DNA of 64,000 bases, taken from NCBI RefSeq assembly GCF_032362555.1, contig NC_083509.1, forward strand, positions 3,247,001-3,311,000. The letters are read 5' to 3'. Numbering within the stretch: the first letter of the stretch is position 1; each line of letters starts with the position of its first letter. The notes beneath the pieces were generated by a model, which saw nothing but the letters and a program-made list of their open reading frames with translations, did not search any database and had not been told where the DNA came from. This DNA comes from Amyelois transitella (Eukaryota; Arthropoda; Insecta; Lepidoptera; Pyralidae). Both the position numbers and the translations under genes were made by a program. Below, one piece after another: positions 62,201 through 64,000 of this stretch.

Positions 62201-64000
62201 ATGGGATGGGACAGGATAGGAGGACTGGATGGAGCCGGACGGGACACAACAGGTTGTGACGGGACGGAACAGAACGAGAAGAGACGGGAGAAGCCATATG
62301 AATTTAAATCAAATATAAACTTAAAACAGTCCCGCACGATACGGGATTAAAACATGGGTGAAATTTTATGTCGTATCCTTATAATCTAAAATACATTTGC
62401 GCGGGCGAAGCCGCGGGCAAAAGCTAGTACCCCCATAATCTGTACTAATATTATAAAGCTGAAGAGTTTGTTTGAACGCGATAATTTCAGGAACTGCTGG
62501 TTCGAATTGAAAAATTATTTTTGTGTTGAATAGACCATTTATCGAGGAAGGCTTTAGGCTATATAACATCACGCTGCAACTTTTAGGAGCGAAGAAATAA
62601 AGTAAAATACCTGGAAAATTATTCATCGTTGAGCGCTTCAATGATGCCCAAAATAAGTATTTCACGCGGACGAAGTCGCGGGCACAGCACTAGCTGTCGC
62701 CCCGTGATGAGACTAACAAAAGTGGTTGTATTGTAATAGTTTTATATTATTAATAATATAAAACTATTACAATACAACCACTTTTGTTAGTCTCATCACG
62801 GGGCGACCCTAAAATAGGGGGTAGCCACGCCATGGTAGAGTAACGCACACACTAGTAAGATATTGTAGGGAGTTTAAGAAAGGGTGCGCTGTTAGAGAGG
62901 AAACGCGAGAGCAGCGCACTCCGAACAAGATTCGACGACGGTAACCGGAAGATTGGGAGATCCATGGGTGGTTCTTTCATTTTTGTTAAATAATATTTAA
63001 ATAAAATAATATTATTATTAAATAATATTTTTATTAAAAGTACATAAAACCAAAAATGAAATGTTGCCTGCTCCTACATAGTAGCGGAAAATTCACTCAG
63101 CGGGTTCCATTAGGCTCAATAATTAGACTTCTGCGCAGGTACATCGGTTATAACTAACAAAACTAGTAATACTGTATACCATTGTAAAATTATGCTTTTC
63201 ATTTCAGATTTACTGAGTTATCAAGTAGAGCGCGACGACAGCCGGCATTCGGAACAAACGCAACGGGAATTGAAACGTCTTAAATTGGTTAGTTATTTGC
63301 AAATTTTAATATTATAATCAAACGCATGCCTAGTTAGGTACCTTACAAGACAGACGTTCATAGAAGCATGGTGAGCTATTGTATTACTGCACTTTTTTGC
63401 TGCCTTGTGGTTTTGCTTCTCTCCCATGGATGTCGAAAAAGGCGAATAAGAGATAGAGACGTGATTATATTGTTTGTATTTTTCAATCGCCATATTCCTT
63501 ATACATGAATTATTTGTCATTTGTTTACAGATTATAGAAAAGCTTTCCCAGCAGAAAACAGCGCTGGAACATCAACTGTTGACGATATCAGCAAGCCATC
63601 CCATGTACGTCGCTACCGGAAGCGCTATCGTACAGGTAACATAATTATAAAAATAAGTAGGATCACTTCAAATCACCTAGGTTTAGAAGCGGTGTCCGCA
63701 TTTTGAATCGACACTGTATAAGGATGCATCAGAGCCTAAATTCAGATGAAATTTCTATTTTGTCGCAACAAAACTAACTTGACAGTAAGCTGTCAAGTTT
63801 TAATTCAGACTAATAGGTATATCCTGTAGAAAAGACACAAAAATTTGACACACGTTGAAACAGAAAACTGCCGCTTTCCGTGTTTCAATTTTTTTCTCAT
63901 GTTCAATTCCAGAATCAGCAGTTGACCGACGTTATGAAGGAGAATCAGAAACTTAAGAAAATCAACGCAAAGCTGGTCCAGATTTGTAAGAAACGAGGGA
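33416..64000 (+). CDS. CENP-E (cenp-meta-like): CENP-E-type kinesin (kinesin-7), 3' end beyond window
   Basis: Twenty-nine exons chain in frame: 33416-33566, 33676-33910, 34391-34547, 34862-34936, 35282-35490, 36178-36303, 37148-37313, 39453-39649, 40096-40235, 40715-40768, 41882-41994, 42258-42425, 42704-42860, 42992-48611, 48719-48860, 49787-49931, 50451-50562, 50965-50995, 51350-51492, 51995-52160, 52326-52428, 52751-52931, 53368-53533, 54891-55012, 55383-55548, 56082-56205, 63208-63287, 63531-63635, 63913-64000 (cut by the window). About 3,147 residues are visible, longer than human CENP-E (about 2,700). It has an N-terminal kinesin motor, a neck ([10 protein letters not shown]), a very long coiled-coil stalk, and a C-terminal [13 protein letters not shown] region. 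CENP-E is the plus-end-directed kinetochore motor that congresses chromosomes in mitosis and meiosis. The identity rests on the motor and neck motifs and on architecture. Internal exons of the tail are duplicated. Confidence 0.93.
35575..35640 (+). pseudogene. Decayed partial duplicate of kinesin exon 5
   Basis: About 100 bases after exon 5, the intron carries a 50-60 base copy of that exon's 3' end. CTCTTGCACTCATTATTAAG then CAGTTGTCTGAATC matches exon 5 CTCTTGTCATTAAACAGCTATCTGAAGATC. It reads [12 protein letters not shown] against [12 protein letters not shown]. It lacks a donor and the preceding switch II part, so it cannot replace exon 5. Confidence 0.65.
36393..36987 (+). repeat. 119-bp tandem repeat, five copies
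   Basis: The copies begin TAGCTTGGTGTAAAAATCCC at 36393, 36512, 36631, 36750 and 36869, each exactly 119 bp from the next, and end at the same ACGATCTTT phrase near 36987. Differences are one or two bases per copy. The array sits in the intron between kinesin exons 6 and 7. Confidence 0.95.
37919..38225 (+). mobile_element. Nested Helitron-like elements
   Basis: ACTAGCTGTCCCGGCAAACA at 37919 and CTAGCTTTCCGCCCGCGGC at about 37961 are two common lepidopteran Helitron-like starts. They are followed by a shared body and a CTTTATAATATTAGTATAC end at about 38203-38222. Confidence 0.6.
38620..39250 (+). mobile_element. Composite Helitron-like repeat with doubled body
   Basis: Two related segments, each holding CCCCCCTTGGGGGTTGA followed by a line on failing to match and a CAGT..TTTCG phrase, lie at about 38800-38960 and 39085-39240. 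The element ends in GAGTTTTATATATATAGAT. It fills much of the intron before kinesin exon 8. Confidence 0.5.
40402..40530. repeat. Two abutting perfect hairpins
   Basis: Hairpin 1 pairs 40402-40428 with 40433-40459 (27-bp arms, 4-base loop). Hairpin 2 pairs 40459-40491 with 40498-40530 (33-bp arms, 6-base loop). Both are perfect and share one base. They lie in the kinesin intron after exon 9, with no sequence in common between them. Confidence 0.92.
41028..41498. mobile_element. Probable Tc1/mariner-type non-autonomous element
   Basis: Terminal inverted repeats TATACAGGATGAC (about 41028) and GTCACCCTGTATA (about 41485) bound roughly 470 bp of non-coding sequence. TATACAGGGTG-type ends with TA targets are common in insect mariner-like elements. 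The superfamily is inference. Confidence 0.55.
42992..48611 (+). other. Giant stalk exon (exon 14), 1,873 codons
   Basis: This is a single 5,620-base exon. It is entered in phase 1 (TTTTTAG|GTAAA) and left in phase 2. It encodes almost pure heptad-rich coiled coil (K, E, L, N, I dominated). It is broken by a few acidic or serine-rich linkers, by a [12 protein letters not shown] segment, and by a KATQT motif at residues 1477-1481 that fits a dynein light chain LC8 anchor. The reading frame stays open to 48777, but frame and splice logic place the exon end at 48611. Confidence 0.9.
48612..48718 (+). other. GC-AG intron after the giant exon
   Basis: The donor is CAG|GCAAGT and the acceptor TTTTAG. 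Only this pair restores a continuous coiled-coil frame (…[15 protein letters not shown]…). The alternative of reading straight through leads to a basic, low-complexity end at 48777. Confidence 0.75.
49140..49435 (-). mobile_element. 3' fragment of a LINE-like element
   Basis: The minus frame 49429-49166 encodes an 87-residue basic peptide with [12 protein letters not shown] and [16 protein letters not shown]. This resembles the short tail found at the C-terminus of several LINE reverse transcriptases (GRPR...DR.KW). Shorter pieces are at about 20489-20600, 20995-21110, 23570-23640, 28695-28815 and 50290-50400. It lies in a kinesin intron. Confidence 0.6.
53625..54590 (-). mobile_element. hAT transposon remnant with perfect TSD
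   Basis: The element spans 53633-54582 (950 bp). Its ends are CATAGCTGGGCA and TGCCCAGCTATG, flanked by the 8-bp duplication GGTACCTT at 53625-53632 and 54583-54590. Next to the ends are runs built of GTTAAC and CGTTAATC words. The minus strand retains the C-terminal part of a hAT transposase: [13 protein letters not shown], then the dimerisation-domain motif [15 protein letters not shown]. It is in two frames separated by a stop near 54185, and the catalytic N-terminal part is missing. It sits in the intron between kinesin exons 23 and 24. Confidence 0.93.
55885..55980. mobile_element. Small MITE-like inverted repeat
   Basis: Imperfect arms pair CGCTGTTTTAATGGCGCGAA with its counterpart near TCGTCCGATAAAAACAGCG, and inner ATCGCTGT with ACAGCGAT. 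The element of about 95 bp is GC-richer than its flanks and lies in the intron before exon 26. No transposase is present and the class is unknown. Confidence 0.5.
56211..61720 (+). repeat. Satellite of ~680-bp units built of ~165-bp monomers
   Basis: The unit start ACTAATATTATAAATGCGAAAG recurs at 56217, 56908, 57582, 58264, 58946, 59628, 60302 and 60988. The spacings of 674 to 691 bp are mostly 682 and differ mainly by multiples of four from the (GTCT)n run. Each unit contains four diverged monomers of about 165 bp, each with TGATGAAATTTGGTATGTATATAG or a close variant. Seven full units are nearly identical; the eighth decays after 61300. The array starts about six bases inside the intron after exon 26. 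The block at 1-537 is an inverted copy. Confidence 0.96.
61730..61905. repeat. Interspersed repeat with (GACA/GACG) motif
   Basis: The stretch GAGTAATAGGGTCCCATTTTTACCC followed by TAAGGTACGACGGAACCCTAA is a common lepidopteran repeat end. It is adjacent to the satellite and may be the far end of the same insertion. No coding sequence is seen. Confidence 0.4.
62165..62300. repeat. Purine-rich GGGA(C/T) minisatellite-like tract
   Basis: Irregular repeats of GGGATGG and GGGACGG words make the + strand G/A rich. Open frames on both strands here are low-complexity artefacts. Confidence 0.6.
62437..62695 (-). mobile_element. Non-autonomous Helitron-like element
   Basis: It is the reverse complement of the family at 12735 and 23930, running from TACTAATATTATAAAGCTGAA to GAAGTCGCGGGCACAGCACTAG. 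Its CTAG end directly abuts the palindrome at 62696. Confidence 0.75.
62696..62807. repeat. Perfect 112-bp palindrome
   Basis: Bases 62696-62751 are the exact reverse complement of 62752-62807, with no spacer. The outer ends read GTCGCCCC and GGGGCGAC. It lies in the large kinesin intron directly after a Helitron-like element. It could be a short MITE with terminal inverted repeats meeting in the middle or the product of a template switch. Confidence 0.92.
62840..62965. repeat. Repeat shared with 27355-27480 in inverse orientation
   Basis: GTAGGGAGTTTAAGAAAGGG and TGCGCTGTTAGAG, through AGATCCATGGGTGG, matches the reverse complement of 27355-27480. A 50-80 bp AT-rich block bounded by CATTTTTG and CAAAAATG follows at about 62980-63060. 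Confidence 0.55.

Noticed and set aside
62137..62350. Open frames on both strands in the GGGA-rich tract
   Set aside because: Low-complexity minisatellite; composition alone keeps stops away.

Overview
The window is nuclear DNA from a moth, most likely a noctuoid. It is AT-rich, its genes are split by GT-AG introns, and it is littered with repeat families I recognise as lepidopteran: Helitron-like elements ending in CTAGCTGTGCCCGCGACTTC or TTTATAATATTAGTAT, (GTCT)n-linked elements, a tRNA-derived SINE, and another SINE-like family. It also carries an X-tox gene, a family known only from Lepidoptera. No prokaryotic, CRISPR or viral coding content was seen.

Region by region. (1) 1-540 is a partial copy of a complex (GACA)n-linked tandem repeat. 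(2) 949-8322 (+) is an 11-module X-tox gene (13 exons, about 553 residues), an immune-type secreted protein built of tandem defensin-like CS-alpha-beta modules, one per exon. Its introns hold three decayed module exons. (3) 8.4-25.9 kb is repeat-rich and gene-poor. It holds SINEs, Helitrons, LINE fragments, an orphan signal-peptide exon (13351) and an inverted copy of the X-tox 3' end (14.6-14.8 kb). (4) 25941-27071 (-) is a two-exon gene for an 87-residue secreted peptide with a single CS-alpha-beta domain and the same phase-1 intron as X-tox. (5) 28513-32130 (-) is MAK16, a 60S ribosome-biogenesis factor (8 exons, 297 residues). (6) 33416-64000 (+) is a CENP-E-type kinesin (29 exons seen, about 3,147 residues, running off the window). 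Its introns carry a 119-bp tandem repeat, a 950-bp hAT remnant with a perfect target-site duplication, paired perfect hairpins, and a roughly 5.5-kb satellite of about 680-bp units.

How the genes relate. X-tox and the small CS-alpha-beta gene look like one defensin-derived immune cluster. MAK16 and the kinesin are unrelated housekeeping and mitotic genes that start head to head about 1.3 kb apart. The least expected structures are the fossil exons in X-tox, which suggest an ancestral three-exon duplication unit; the internally multiplied exons in the kinesin tail; and a recurring class of perfect palindromes, one of which begins exactly at an X-tox splice donor. All exon calls are hand-made from splice consensus, reading-frame continuity and remembered family features. 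None has been tested against transcripts or databases.
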